A stretch of DNA of 64,000 nt from NCBI RefSeq assembly GCF_028372415.1, contig NC_092875.1:54291228-54355227 (forward strand), in the 5' to 3' direction. This stretch comes from Notamacropus eugenii. Lineage: Eukaryota > Chordata > Mammalia > Diprotodontia > Macropodidae. The translations under genes and the position numbers were made by a program. Numbering within the stretch: the first letter of the stretch is position 1; every line of letters starts with the position of its first letter. The notes under the pieces are model-generated. The model ran no database searches, was not told the DNA's origin, and was given only the letters and a program-made list of their open reading frames with translations. Shown piece by piece: positions 33,805-43,680 of the stretch.

Positions 33805-34860
33805 ATGAGGCATATGAAATGGAGATAAGCTAGATGCATCTCCAATAAGATCAGGGGTGAAACACGGATTCCCATTATCACTATTATTCAATATGATACT
33901 AGAAATGTTAGCTGTAGCAATTAGAGAAGATAAAGAAATTGAAGGAATTAGAATAGGCAAAGAAAAAACTAAGTTATCACTTTTTGCACATGATATGATG
34001 ATATACTTAGAGAATCTCAGAGATTCAAGTAAAAAACTACTTGAAATAATTAACAACTTTGGCAAAGTTGCAGGTTACAAAATAAACCCACACAAATCTT
34101 CTGCACTTCTATATGTTACTAACAAAGTCCAACAGCAAGAGATAGAAAGAGAAATCCCATCTAAAGCTAGAGGAGTCACTATAAAATATTTGGTAGTCTA
34201 CCTACCAAAACAAATCCAGGGACTATATGAACACAATTACAAGACACTTTTCACACAAATAAAGTCAGATCTAAGTAACTGGAAAAACATCAGTTGCTCA
34301 TAGGTAGGCCTAGTCAATATAATAAAAATGACAATTCTACCAAAATTAATTTACTTACTATTGCACTATAAGAAATGATGAACAGGAAGACTTCAGAGAG
34401 GCCTGGAAAGACTTATATGAACTGATGCTGAGTGAAAGGAGCAGAACCAGGAGAACTTTGTACATAGCAACAACCACAGTTTATGAGAATTTTTTCTGGT
34501 AGACTTAGAACTTCATTGCAATGCAAGGACTTAAAAAATTCCCAATAGTCTTTTAAGGCAAAATGCCTTCCACATCCAGAGAAAGAACCATGGAATTCAG
34601 TTGCAGAATGCAGCAGATAATTATCTTTTGTATTACATTTTGATTTGTTATATGATTTCTCCCATTCATTTTAATTCTTCTATACAGCACCACTATGGTG
34701 AAAATGTATCTAATAGGAATGTATGTGTAGAACTCATATAAAATTCTATGCTGTCTCAGAGAGGGAGGGGGAAAAAAACTAAGTTATATGGTAGTGATTG
34801 TAGAACACTGAAAATAAATAAAAATAATAAATAAAAAATAATAAAAGTAAAAAAAAGTAA
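33805..34860 (+). mobile_element. L1 fragment with internal deletion
   Basis: An open 148-residue piece (33857-34303) carries L1 ORF2 blocks: MKHGFPLSLLFNMILEMLAV, LSLFAHDMMIYLENL (the FADDM box is changed to FAHDM) and KVAGYKINPHKSSALLY. At about 34360 the sequence jumps from the RT C-terminal region (ATTTACTTAC) directly to the far 3' part (TATAAGAAATGATGAACAGG), then runs to a 3' UTR and A-rich tail ending about 34860. Roughly 1.4 kb of the normal element is missing. Confidence 0.85.
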
Positions 34861-34874
34861 AATAAATTCATGGA

Positions 34875-35075
34875 TCAAAAAAAACTCCAAAAACCTGAGT
34901 CCCTTCTACTTTTCCAGTCTTCTTACCTCCTCCCCTCCCCAAACTTCAAAATTTGGCTACACTGGCCTGTTTGCTGTTCCTAAAACAAAACATTCCATCT
35001 CCTGTCTCTAAGTCTTAGCATTGGTTGTCCTCTGTGCCTATAGGGTTCTGTCCCATCATGGTTACTTTCATATTT
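34875..35075 (+). repeat. L2 3'-region fragment
   Basis: TGGCTACACTGGCCTGTTTG, CTGTTCCTAAAACAAAACAT and CCATCTCCTGTCTC match the L2 'LAYLLFLK..HSISCL' coding end at nucleotide level. Confidence 0.6.
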
Positions 35076-35249
35076 TGTTCAATTCATGCTCTTATCAATG
35101 TGTGCTCCTTCCAGCAGTATAGATCAAAACCTAGGCAATGCTTTTCATCTTGTATAATACATACTTATGTCTTCCCATCAGCTACAGGAGGTCCATCCAG
35201 CAGGGAACCACTTGTGATACTTCTTGAGCATGGAAATTAGTTGTTAGAT

Positions 35250-35720
35250 GACACTGAGATTATTTCGACAGGGAGTGGACTAAGGATGAGGGCAAGGAGG
35301 TCCTACAACCTGGAGGTCCAATGAGGAAGCCATTGCAATAGTTCAGGCAGGAGATCATAAAAGCTATGTCAACAAAGACAAGGGGATGAATTTAGGATGA
35401 AAGATATATTGCAGAGGAAGAACTGACAAGACCTGACAACTGTTAAGGTAAAGGGGATAAAGAGAAGAGAAGAGTCTTGGATGTCATAGAGTCTGGGAAA
35501 TTAGATGAGAGAAAGGAGGCATCCTCATCAGAAATAAGGAAGTTTAGAATGAGATGTTTGGTTTGGAACAAGATGAGATTGAATTCCATTTTGAATTTGT
35601 TGAGTTTGAGATATCTATTACAGGACAGTTAGTTGGCAATGTTCATCAGGTAGTTGGTTTTGAGGGAATGGATATGCCAAATACGGCAATCATCTGCATA
35701 GAGCATAGTAAGGAGGTAGG
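35250..35720 (-). mobile_element. L2 LINE ORF2 fragment
   Basis: Antisense to L2 reverse transcriptase. AAGCCATTGCAATAGTTCAG is the complement of the 'LDYCNS' block, GATGAATTTAGG... follows, and TTTGTTGAGTTTGAGATATC with AATCATCTGCATAGAG are the complements of the 'LKLNMSK' and 'YADDS' regions. Order is consistent across 470 bp. Confidence 0.65.
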
Positions 35721-35774
35721 GAGAAGATTGTTTGTAGTATAAGCACATAGAGAACTGCAGGTACTTCTCCAGGT

Positions 35775-35895
35775 GGTCAGTTCACTCAATAGGCATTTAT
35801 TAAATGCCTGCTATATGCCAGGCATTGTGCTAAACGATGGGGATACAAAGAAAGGGAAAAGACAAGCTCTGCTCTCAGGGAGCTCATAGTCTAAT
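35775..35895 (-). repeat. L2-type dispersed 3'-end repeat
   Basis: AGGCATTTATTAAATGCCTG, CTATATGCCAGGCATTGTGC, TGGGGATACAAAGAAAGG and CAGGGAGCTCATAGTCTAAT. A second copy starts at 63878 at the right window edge. Strand is a guess. Confidence 0.7.
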
Positions 35896-37152
35896 AGTAT
35901 AAAGGAGGAGTTCCTAGTTCTCAAGTTTCTCACCACCTCCTGCCTTCCTGTTTCCTTTTCTGAGTGAAACTCAAGCCTGAGGACTTGAAAGGGAATTTTT
36001 CCAGCCAAAGAGATGGTAGGTGAATATGTGATAAAGTTCGTGCAGAAGCACATGGCAAAGACAAAAGCATGCCTACTTGGTCCAAGAGAATAGTTCAAGC
36101 ATAATGTTTGCTAACCCCAAGTCTGCTGTGGAAAAGGGGAGATTTTCATCTCTTTTGGTAGAATGATCCTGAAATCTAGCCTCTTTCCAAATAAGGAAGA
36201 TTTCCTGGGCATCACCAGTTTTAGGAGTTGCCACGTGGGCAACCCCAAGTTCAACAGTTTCCAAGTTTGAAAATTCATGCACTTGCCTTCTAAAGAGAAA
36301 TTTTTTCAACACTGCTTCTTGGGAAAAGAGGAGGATTACCAATATGGTTCCTGTAGCTGAAGGACTAAAGCCACATCATGGAGAATGGGAAAAGCCAACA
36401 GGGAGTAATGGACTTCACCATCTCTATTATAATGAGTTGCAGTGTAAGTCCAATAACTGGATTGATTGTTCCACAGAACCCCAGATGTATTTACTTTGTA
36501 AAAGTCATCTAATCCATAGGGTGGAACTCGTAAGTCTTGAGGCACACAATGTAATTACTCTGGGAAAGAGGAAGTCACCAGAATGTTAAAGAATTGTCCC
36601 AAAGCCAAGTTCAGTCCCCTTCCAAGGGAAGCTGATAAGTTGATTATTTTATAATTTTTTTTGTATCTGTTTATGAGGTCCTGTGCATCCTTTATGTCAT
36701 TTGCATTTTTGTAGGGTAAAATAACATTTGTATCATTAGATTTTCATGAGCTTTCTCAAGTGTTTATATTGGTACAATATTATACTGATGGGACCTACTT
36801 TTTACTTATATATTGGAGAAACCTAAATATGGGTCAAACATATTTCAGAGATTTCCTGTCCTAACTTCAAGTGACATCAATAAGCCAAAGAGGGAATCTA
36901 CAGGTGTAGGGGTCAGCCCCTAGGATTGGACCTGGTGCATGTAAGCCCAGAATCTTTGGAGGGCCCTGAACCATAGGTCACACACATATACCAATAGATC
37001 ATTCCAGGCTCTCTAAACTATTCTGGAGTCAGCTCTGCCAAGTCTTTCCTATCTGGGTGGATAGAACCTTGGGCTGAATAGCTATGAAGGTAACCTTCTC
37101 TGTGAGCACCAGTGGTTATATATAGACTTAGAAAGAATAAGCTGCCCTAGGT
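35896..37152. other. No recognisable feature
   Basis: Unique-looking sequence. Minus-strand open frames at 36073-36342 and 36336-36545 have no known domain. No RNA gene seen. Confidence 0.45.
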
Positions 37153-37165
37153 GGGGGGGGGGGGG
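37153..37165. repeat. Poly(G) run, 13 bases
   Basis: Uninterrupted run of 13 G. Runs like this are prone to length change and sequencing error. Confidence 0.95.
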
Positions 37166-37304
37166 CACGCTGGAAGGAGAGGGAGTAATTAAATTAGGGG
37201 CACCTGCTCAAGTATGTGTATTCTAGTCTCTAGCGAGATCTGATGAAGTCTCTTCCCCACAGAGGTAAAGTGGAATGTATGGTAAATATATTTAGGTGAG
37301 GCAC

Positions 37305-37510
37305 TGGATCTCTTTTCTTTATTTTGTGTCCTGCCTCTGACACATATGGCCTATGTGGTCCTGGGCAAGTCACTTACTCCTTCAGTGCTACAAGAAATTA
37401 TCTAAGACTATAAATTACAAAAAAGTACTGTCCCCCATTGGGAGGGGTTCCTCATCCAGGAATTCTTTATACCAATGAAATTATAGGTCCAATTTCTATT
37501 TCTGTCTATC
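37305..37510 (+). repeat. Marsupial MIR-related SINE
   Basis: GTGGTCCTGGGCAAGTCACT, TATCTAAGACTATAAATTAC, TGGGAGGGGTTCCTCATCCA, then ATACCAATGAAATTATAGGT and CCAATTTCTATTTC, in the order of a known marsupial MIR-type family. Confidence 0.65.
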
Positions 37511-37519
37511 TTTCTGTCT

Positions 37520-37635
37520 ATTGAGCTCTTTCTTTCTTTTTATCTATCCATCTATCACTATCCATATATCTTTATATCATTATCATCTATCCTGTTTCTT
37601 TCTATCCATTCTCTCTATCTATCTCTATCTATCTG
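37520..37635. repeat. Degenerate (TCTA)n/(TTTC)n microsatellite
   Basis: Irregular TCTA, TCTT and TCCA units over about 115 bp; old and imperfect. Confidence 0.8.
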
Positions 37636-37639
37636 AAAT

Positions 37640-38500
37640 AGGCATTTGACACCTGCCTAGCTCACTGAAGATGGATTGATGCACGTGGGAAATTGTGGGG
37701 ACCTAAAAGACAAGAGATTTATGCATGTGTGGACCTTCTACGTTGGGTTGGGATTGGGAACAGCCTCTTCTCAATTGGCTGGTTAGCTAGAACCTTCATC
37801 TTTTAAATTGCCTGACTAAAAATAGTCACTTTTTTCCTGGATTTGCTTCTAGGGGTGAAGTCATTTACTCACAACAGGTGAAATCATATAATGGGGGCTG
37901 GGGAGGAGAGATCATAAGAACTACTGTGTTGCTTTGAGATATGGTATTTTGATCTGTTTTGTTGGTCCTTTTCCAATCCTGAGTTGAGGAAGGAGAGTGC
38001 CAGGCCTGGGAGCTCAGACCATGGGGATCTTGGAGCCCAGCCTTCCAGGCCAGATGGTGCTACCAGTCCAAAAGAGAGCCTGAGAAGGTAGAATCTCTAA
38101 TGCTAGCCCAGTGATGAATTTGTTGAGACTAATGCTAGGTAGGAACTTAGTTAAACTGTGAACTTAATCCTGCTCCCCTTCCCAGAGACATAGGTTATGA
38201 AGTGGGGTTTTATGCCCCTGAGATGTTGGAGAAAATGTTTGTATGATTTTTTTTGTTGTAACTTTGAAAGAAATATTCCTTTGCAAAAACTAATCTAATG
38301 ATGGCCCCTAAAAAGGGGAGGATCACATGTAGTAGAAACTGGAGCCAATGGCTGGAGAAGAGTGACTCCGATAGTACCCTCAGGGTCCCAAAGAAAAGGC
38401 AGGGAAAAGAATAGACCTGCCCCCATACAATGGGGCAAGAGAATACTCATGTTTCATATCCAACCATTAGGCAGCCATTTATTTATCTATCTACCTGTCT
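37640..38500. other. No recognisable feature
   Basis: No coding, RNA or familiar repeat signal seen. Confidence 0.45.
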
Positions 38501-38504
38501 GTTA

Positions 38505-38610
38505 ACCAAATAGAAGCAGCCTAGTATAATGGATAGAGTGCTGGGCTTTGAACCAAGGAGACCTCAGTTCCTATCCCAGTTCTGAAACTTTCTGACCATT
38601 GGCAAGGAAG
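38505..38610 (+). repeat. tRNA-derived SINE head fragment
   Basis: GCAGCCTAGTATAATGGATA, GAGTGCTGGGCTTTGAACCA and AGGAGACCTCAGTTC resemble the A- and B-box part of marsupial tRNA/MIR SINEs. Confidence 0.6.
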
Positions 38611-38699
38611 ACAGCAGTGAAGTGACATTCCTTAATCATGGCTGGTTTTGCTCTCCCTGAGGAGTGCTCACATGTCAGGGAAAACAGATCCTTTGTCTT

Positions 38700-38790
38700 C
38701 ATCCTTTGTTTCAGCTTCCCGTTGACCAATTTAAGCACTCAAACTATAAACCAGAACAAAGCAAATGAAGTATAAATCGCAACAACAATA
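38700..38790. repeat. Unclassified repeat, copy 1 (partner at 50060)
   Basis: CAGCTTCCCGTTGACCAATT, then GAACAAAGCAAATGAAGTAT and AAATCGCAACAACA parallel 50070-50130 (ACTTTCCCATTGATCAATCT, GAACAAAAGAAAGTATAAAT). Two-copy evidence only; family unknown. Confidence 0.5.
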
Positions 38791-39190
38791 GCCACAAAGG
38801 ACTACATCAAACTACCCAAAAAAGGAAAGGTAAATGATTGCATCCCTTGGAACAGGACCTTCCATTACTCACAGGGTACTGAAAGAATAGATGCAAGTTG
38901 TGTGCTTTAACTTTGACAAGGTCATCACAGAGTTGCCCATGTTGCAGCATGAATTTTGTTGCTCTTTCCTTATCCTCTTGCTTGCATAGTTTTAGTTTTT
39001 GTGTACATTGCTCTGAGCAGTTAACTTCTGAACATCCTGCCCTTTTGCAGACCTGTGCCTGCTCAGGTTACCTGGCAGCTGCATATGGAGGGGCGGGGTG
39101 AAAGAGACAGAGACAGACAGAAGGTGGAAGGAGAGGAGAAGAGAAGAGAGGGAGGTGAAAAGGGAGAGAGAAAGAGAAAAGGAGAGAGGA

Positions 39191-39287
39191 TGGAAGGAAG
39201 GAAAGAAGGAAGGAAGGAAGGAAGGAAGGAAGGAAGGAAGGAAGGAAGGAAGGAAGGAAGGAAGGAAGGAAGGAAGGAAGGAAGGAT
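39191..39287. repeat. (GGAA)n microsatellite
   Basis: About 95 bp of GGAA, in a wider purine-rich region from 39095. Open frames on both strands through it are artefacts. Confidence 0.97.
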
Positions 39288-39829
39288 AGCAGTTTTTGAT
39301 ATAAAGGAATCTGATTTCCAGAGTGAGACTTTATCATCTAATGGTAGAGAAATCATAAATACAGCAGGCATAATACAGATAATTCCTGGTTGATTTGGTG
39401 TTGTTCCCCTTTTCAACAAAGTTACAGGGTATGAAACTTTGTTAGTTTGGGATATGTAGGAGGACTTGTGAACTTGACCCCTTGAGAAGGGCCATGAATC
39501 TTGCTGGGAAAGAAAGTGAGTTCCTCTAATTGAGCCCTAAATAGTGGACTGTCTCCTGATGGATTCTTGTCAAGAAACACCCCTCAGTAAACAGGAGCTG
39601 TGGAAATGACTAAGCCTGTCTCTTTGAACCCCTCTCTCTTTCCACAGCTATTTTTCTACACTGGTTTTCCAGTAATGGAAGAGAAAATTCTTTTTCTACC
39701 CAGTAGCAATGGCAGCTTGCAGCACAAACTTGAAAGAAATTCCTTCCCCTGACTCTTGATGGAAGAAATTTTACTAATAATAACACTTATAGTACATCTA
39801 AGATTTTCAAAGCACTTATGTCAGAGCCA

Positions 39830-40460
39830 GACAATATTTTAGAACATGAAATATCAGAAAGGATCTCTCAGTACATAGAACATTAGATCTGAAAAGGACA
39901 TTAAAACATAAAATATCAGAGCTAGAGGGATCTTAGAACGTAGTTCATATGACATAAGAGCTGGAAAATGACATTATAACATAGATCAATAAATATTAGA
40001 GGCAAAAGGGATCCAAGTATGTTGAACATTGAGCGTTAGGGTTAGAAAGAACTTTAGAATACAAGGATATAAATTATGATTACTGAAAAGGACATTGAAA
40101 AATGAAATGTTAGAACGAGGAAGAATTTTAGAATATAGAACGACAGAACTATAGAGATCACAATGTCACAGCTAAGGAGTAACATTGAAAATAGAATATC
40201 AAAGGTAGAATGACTTTAGACTATAGAAAGTTGTAGCTAGAAGAAACTTTCAAACAGAGAATAGCAATACTGAGGGAACCCTAGGATAATAAACTCAAAA
40301 TATCAGTGCTAAAAAGGATATTAGTCCATGCCAAAAAGAAAAGTTTGACTATAAAACTTAGGAAGTCAGAACAGAAAGGGAACTGAGCACACAGAATGTA
40401 ACTGTCAGAGCTGAAAGAGATACTCGACATTAGAATGGAGAAATCCAGATCTAGAGAGGA
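39830..40460. repeat. Degenerate tandem array, 30-40 bp unit, about 16-18 units
   Basis: Recurrent elements are ACATAGAA or ACATAAAATATCAGAGCT, then an A/G-rich 'AGAAGGATCTT' or 'AAAAGGACATT' stretch, then AGAACATA again. Unit length varies by several bases and identity is low, so the array is old. No coding potential. A similar array is at 48995-49265. The unit resembles a CR1-type 3' tail (CATAGAAT ... GGAAGGGACCTT). Confidence 0.75.
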
Positions 40461-40464
40461 ACCT

Positions 40465-41180
40465 CTCTTTAATTCAACGTAGTAGGTGTGCCCAGGCACT
40501 GTCAAGGTCCTTGTTTTGGTCCTTTTATTTTAGCAACCTTGATAATGTGCTTGATAATGTTTGAATTCTTTTTGTCTTGTCCTGAGTATTTTTTTACCCT
40601 ACTGATTCTATATAGGAAATAATTATTTATTCTCTGTAAATTCGTAACTTAAGCTAAGCCTTTGGGCTTGACCTTTATGGAGAGGGGGGGCTGTTTAAAG
40701 AGAGACTCTGGAAGTCTGCAGAGCTGGAGAGGGCTAGAATTTTAAGGAAAGAGGCTACACAGAAAGATACGGATTCAGTTCCTTGCAGGGAGGTAGCTAT
40801 GTGGTCTCAGGGATAGCAGGAGAAAGAAGCAATAGTAAAACAGCAAGGGGTCCCAGGACCAAGGCAAAAGCTACAGGACTACAAAACAACAGTGAAGGAG
40901 TAGTGGCAGAGTGAAGGGGGAGGTCCAACAGAGAGGTTCCTGAGACAAGTGAGAACAGAAAAGTGCAGAGAGCCAAAATGTGGATGAACAAATCCAGACT
41001 TTACCCTTCACTCATAATGTGAGCTACATGGACTGTATGGGGCCTCCCCATAGGGAAGAAATAATAACTCCCGATGGTCCCCAAGTGCTTTCCGCATTTA
41101 TGTGAAAGGTAGGTAGAATAGTGCCATATGTCTAAAACTATATATAATTTTGGTGGGGAGGTGGAACTCATCAAAATGGA
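40465..41180. other. No recognisable feature
   Basis: Unique-looking sequence with purine-rich stretches. No gene seen. Confidence 0.45.
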
Positions 41181-41560
41181 TTGTTTATCCACACTGAAAG
41201 ACTTAGGAATTCTGATCAATACAATGACCAACTACAATTCCAAAGAACTTATGCTCAAACATGCTATTCATTTCTAGTTAGAGAAGTGATGGACTCAGAG
41301 TGCAGATCAAAGCATATTTTCTTTTCCTTCCTTCCTTCCTTCCTTCCTTCCTTCCTTCCTTCCTTCCTTCCTTCTTTCCTTCCTTCCTTCTTTTTTTAAG
41401 GAGGGACATGGTTAATACAAGAATTTGTTTTTCATGACATGCATATTTTTAATGGGGTTTCTTTTCCTTGCCTTCTTTTAATGGGTGGGGGAGGATGAAG
41501 GGGAAGAATTTGGAACTGAAAATAAAACAAAATCAAATTTTTTAAAAAGTGGATTATTTG
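41181..41560 (+). mobile_element. L1 3' UTR with (CTTC)n expansion
   Basis: ACTGAAAGACTTAGGAATTC, CAATGACCAACTACAATTCC, ATGCTATTCATTTCTAGTTA and TGATGGACTCAGAGTGCAGA are L1 3' UTR landmarks. The CTTC tract is followed by CATGACATGCATATTTTTAA and a tail reaching about 41560. Confidence 0.75.
41325..41392. repeat. (CTTC)n microsatellite
   Basis: About 65 bp, one interruption, inside the L1 3' UTR. Confidence 0.95.
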
Positions 41561-41564
41561 ACTG

Positions 41565-42382
41565 TCTAGCAGCTCTCAGTGTTTTCCCCTTTGCATTAGC
41601 AGGGGGGCATACTAAGTAATACTAGGAAGGAGAGGTTCATCTGAGAGAGAAAATTGTTTTTTCTCTTTATAGGTATACATGCAAGTCCTTTGTACTTTTT
41701 CTGTTTAAGCTGGCAGAGTTTGTCTTATATTCAATGTCTCTTTAACCTAAGTGTTTGAATGGACCTGAAGACCTCTGTTCTTTTTCTATAGAGACATGAA
41801 TATAGACTAGTTCTGAAAAGAAATCCTGAGTAGGGGCACAAGTCAAAGAATGGTTAGTAAGAAAATCCCCCCAAGAATGAGCCCTATCTGTATAAACTTA
41901 GAGCTTTGATTTGGGGCCATGGGTTACATTTGGTTGCCTATCTAACTTCACTGATTCTGGAGTTTTGTGCTTAAGTTTTCTACACTAAAAGTAGCTAAAT
42001 TCAGACAGACCCTTGCATTCATGAGATCAGGCCTTGAAGTTCAATGTCCTGTGTTCTGTGTTTTGGGAGGAGTCCAAGCACCAAGACCACTCAGATATGA
42101 GAAGCATATATAGATTTTCATAAAGGACTACTGATTATGGGGCTGGTTTTAGACTATGATAAGGATTCCACTAAAAGAACCTTGCATGTGGTTGTGGATT
42201 CATTGAAGGAATATGAGGCATTGGAGAAAATATTTAGAAAAAGAACAATGTCACTGCATATCGAGTAAGCCACTTGACACTGTGGAACTTTCTCAGATAT
42301 CCAGAGTTAATGCACCTGAAGACATCCTACTATAATTTGTAAAATGACCTTAATTCCAATTACTTCCAAGAGAAAGAGACAC
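41565..42382. other. No recognisable feature
   Basis: No gene or familiar repeat found. Confidence 0.45.
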
Positions 42383-42385
42383 AGA

Positions 42386-42433
<48 letters not shown>

Positions 42434-42497
42434 AAGAGAAGAGAAGAGAAGAGAAGAGAAGAGAAGAGAAGAGAAGAGAAGAAGAAGAGAGAGAGAG
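42383..42497. repeat. (GA)n followed by (GAGAA)n
   Basis: GA dinucleotides (about 42388-42430) pass into about ten AGAGA/AGAAG pentamers (42428-42482). Purine-only strand of more than 100 bp. Confidence 0.95.
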
Positions 42498-42539
42498 GGA
42501 AAGAGAGGCAATTCAATAAAGAGGAGGGAAAAAAGGAGG

Positions 42540-42665
42540 AGATGGGGCAATTAGGTAGTACACTGGTACTGGCCCAGGAGCCACAAGGACCTGAGTTCAA
42601 ATCCAGCTTCTGACACTTACTAGCAATGTGACCCTGGGCAACTCACTTAACCACAATTTCTTCAG
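42540..42665 (+). repeat. tRNA-derived marsupial SINE
   Basis: GGGGCAATTAGGTAGTACAC, GGACCTGAGTTCAAATCCAG, TCTGACACTTACTAGCAATG, TGACCCTGGGCAACTCACTT and AACCACAATTTCTTC. B-box GGTTCAAATCC-like element present. Confidence 0.8.
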
Positions 42666-42904
42666 CTAGATAGAGATTTTTAATTTGAAGTGTGATGTAC
42701 CCAGAGTCACTAGAGTCAAATAGCCTATCCTTTCATTGAGTGTCACATACCAGTCTATACAGTCCTTCAGACTTTTAATACTACCTTGGATGTATCCCTT
42801 CTCCAGAAGTGGAATACACTTCACCTCTAGACTTACGTAGCCTATTCAGCTCACAGTACTAATGAAACAGAAGGTACAGGTTTACTCCTCAAGACTGTGG
42901 TTCT

Positions 42905-43680
42905 GATGCAGTGCAGCCCAGGAAGCGCGGAGCTCAGCCTCACATGGCAGGGACAGGACCCTGAACAGACTTCAGAGAGACACTGGCAACACCAGTTCCG
43001 AGATTGCTCAACCCACAAATAGCTTCAAAGACCAGTGGGAGAGCCCTTTCACCCAGGGGAGGGGAACTCAGTTTGGACCCCCAGCAGCAGCAGCTTCCAC
43101 TTTTGAAGCCTAAAGCCACTGGGGGAATTGAGCAGCTGATCTAAATCTCAAACCTGAGCTCAGCCCTGACAAAGGACTCAAAAGTCAAGTAACTGGCTGG
43201 GAAAATGCCCAAAAAAGGGAAAAAGAATAACACAATAGAAGGTTACCTTCTTAGTGACTAGGTACTTCCTTCCATCCTTTTGGATGAGGAGGAACAATTT
43301 AGGTCTTCAGAGGAAGACCTACAAGTCAAGACTTCTGCAGGCAAAACCTCCAAAATAAATATGCAATGAATGGTCTCAGGCCATGGAAGAGCTCAAAAAG
43401 AATTTTGAAAATCAAGTAAGAGAGGCGGAGGAAATATTGGGAAGAGAAATGAGAGGAATGCAAAAAAAACCATGAAAAGCAAGTCAACAGTTTCCTAAAG
43501 GAGATCCAAAAAAAAAATGCTGATGAAATTGACACTTTTAAAAATAGATTAACTCAAATGGCAAAAGAGGCCCAAAAAACCAATGAGAAGAAGAATGCTT
43601 TAAAGAACAGAATTAGCCCAATGGAAAAGGAGATTCAAAAGCTCACTGAAGAAAATAGTTCTTTAAAAATCAGGATAGTT
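42905..43680 (+). mobile_element. Outer HAL1, 5' part
   Basis: 5' UTR (42905-43190), then ORF1 from about 43205 (MPKKGKKNNTIEGYLLSD wording) into the coiled coil, cut at 43680 by a second HAL1. A target-site duplication of 14 bp with one mismatch (42891-42904 and 48330-48343) marks the outer element's ends. It begins within the 5' UTR, so it is slightly 5'-truncated. Confidence 0.85.

Noticed and set aside
36073-36545. Two overlapping minus-strand open frames (89 and 69 residues)
   Set aside because: No known motif and no splice-site pattern supporting an exon; treated as chance.
39055-39419. Open frames of 60-118 residues on both strands
   Set aside because: They read through a (GGAA)n microsatellite and neighbouring purine tract (KEGRKEGR or LPSFLPSF).
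39830-40460. CRISPR-like array
   Set aside because: Units vary in length and sequence and there is no repeat-spacer alternation; the DNA is mammalian.
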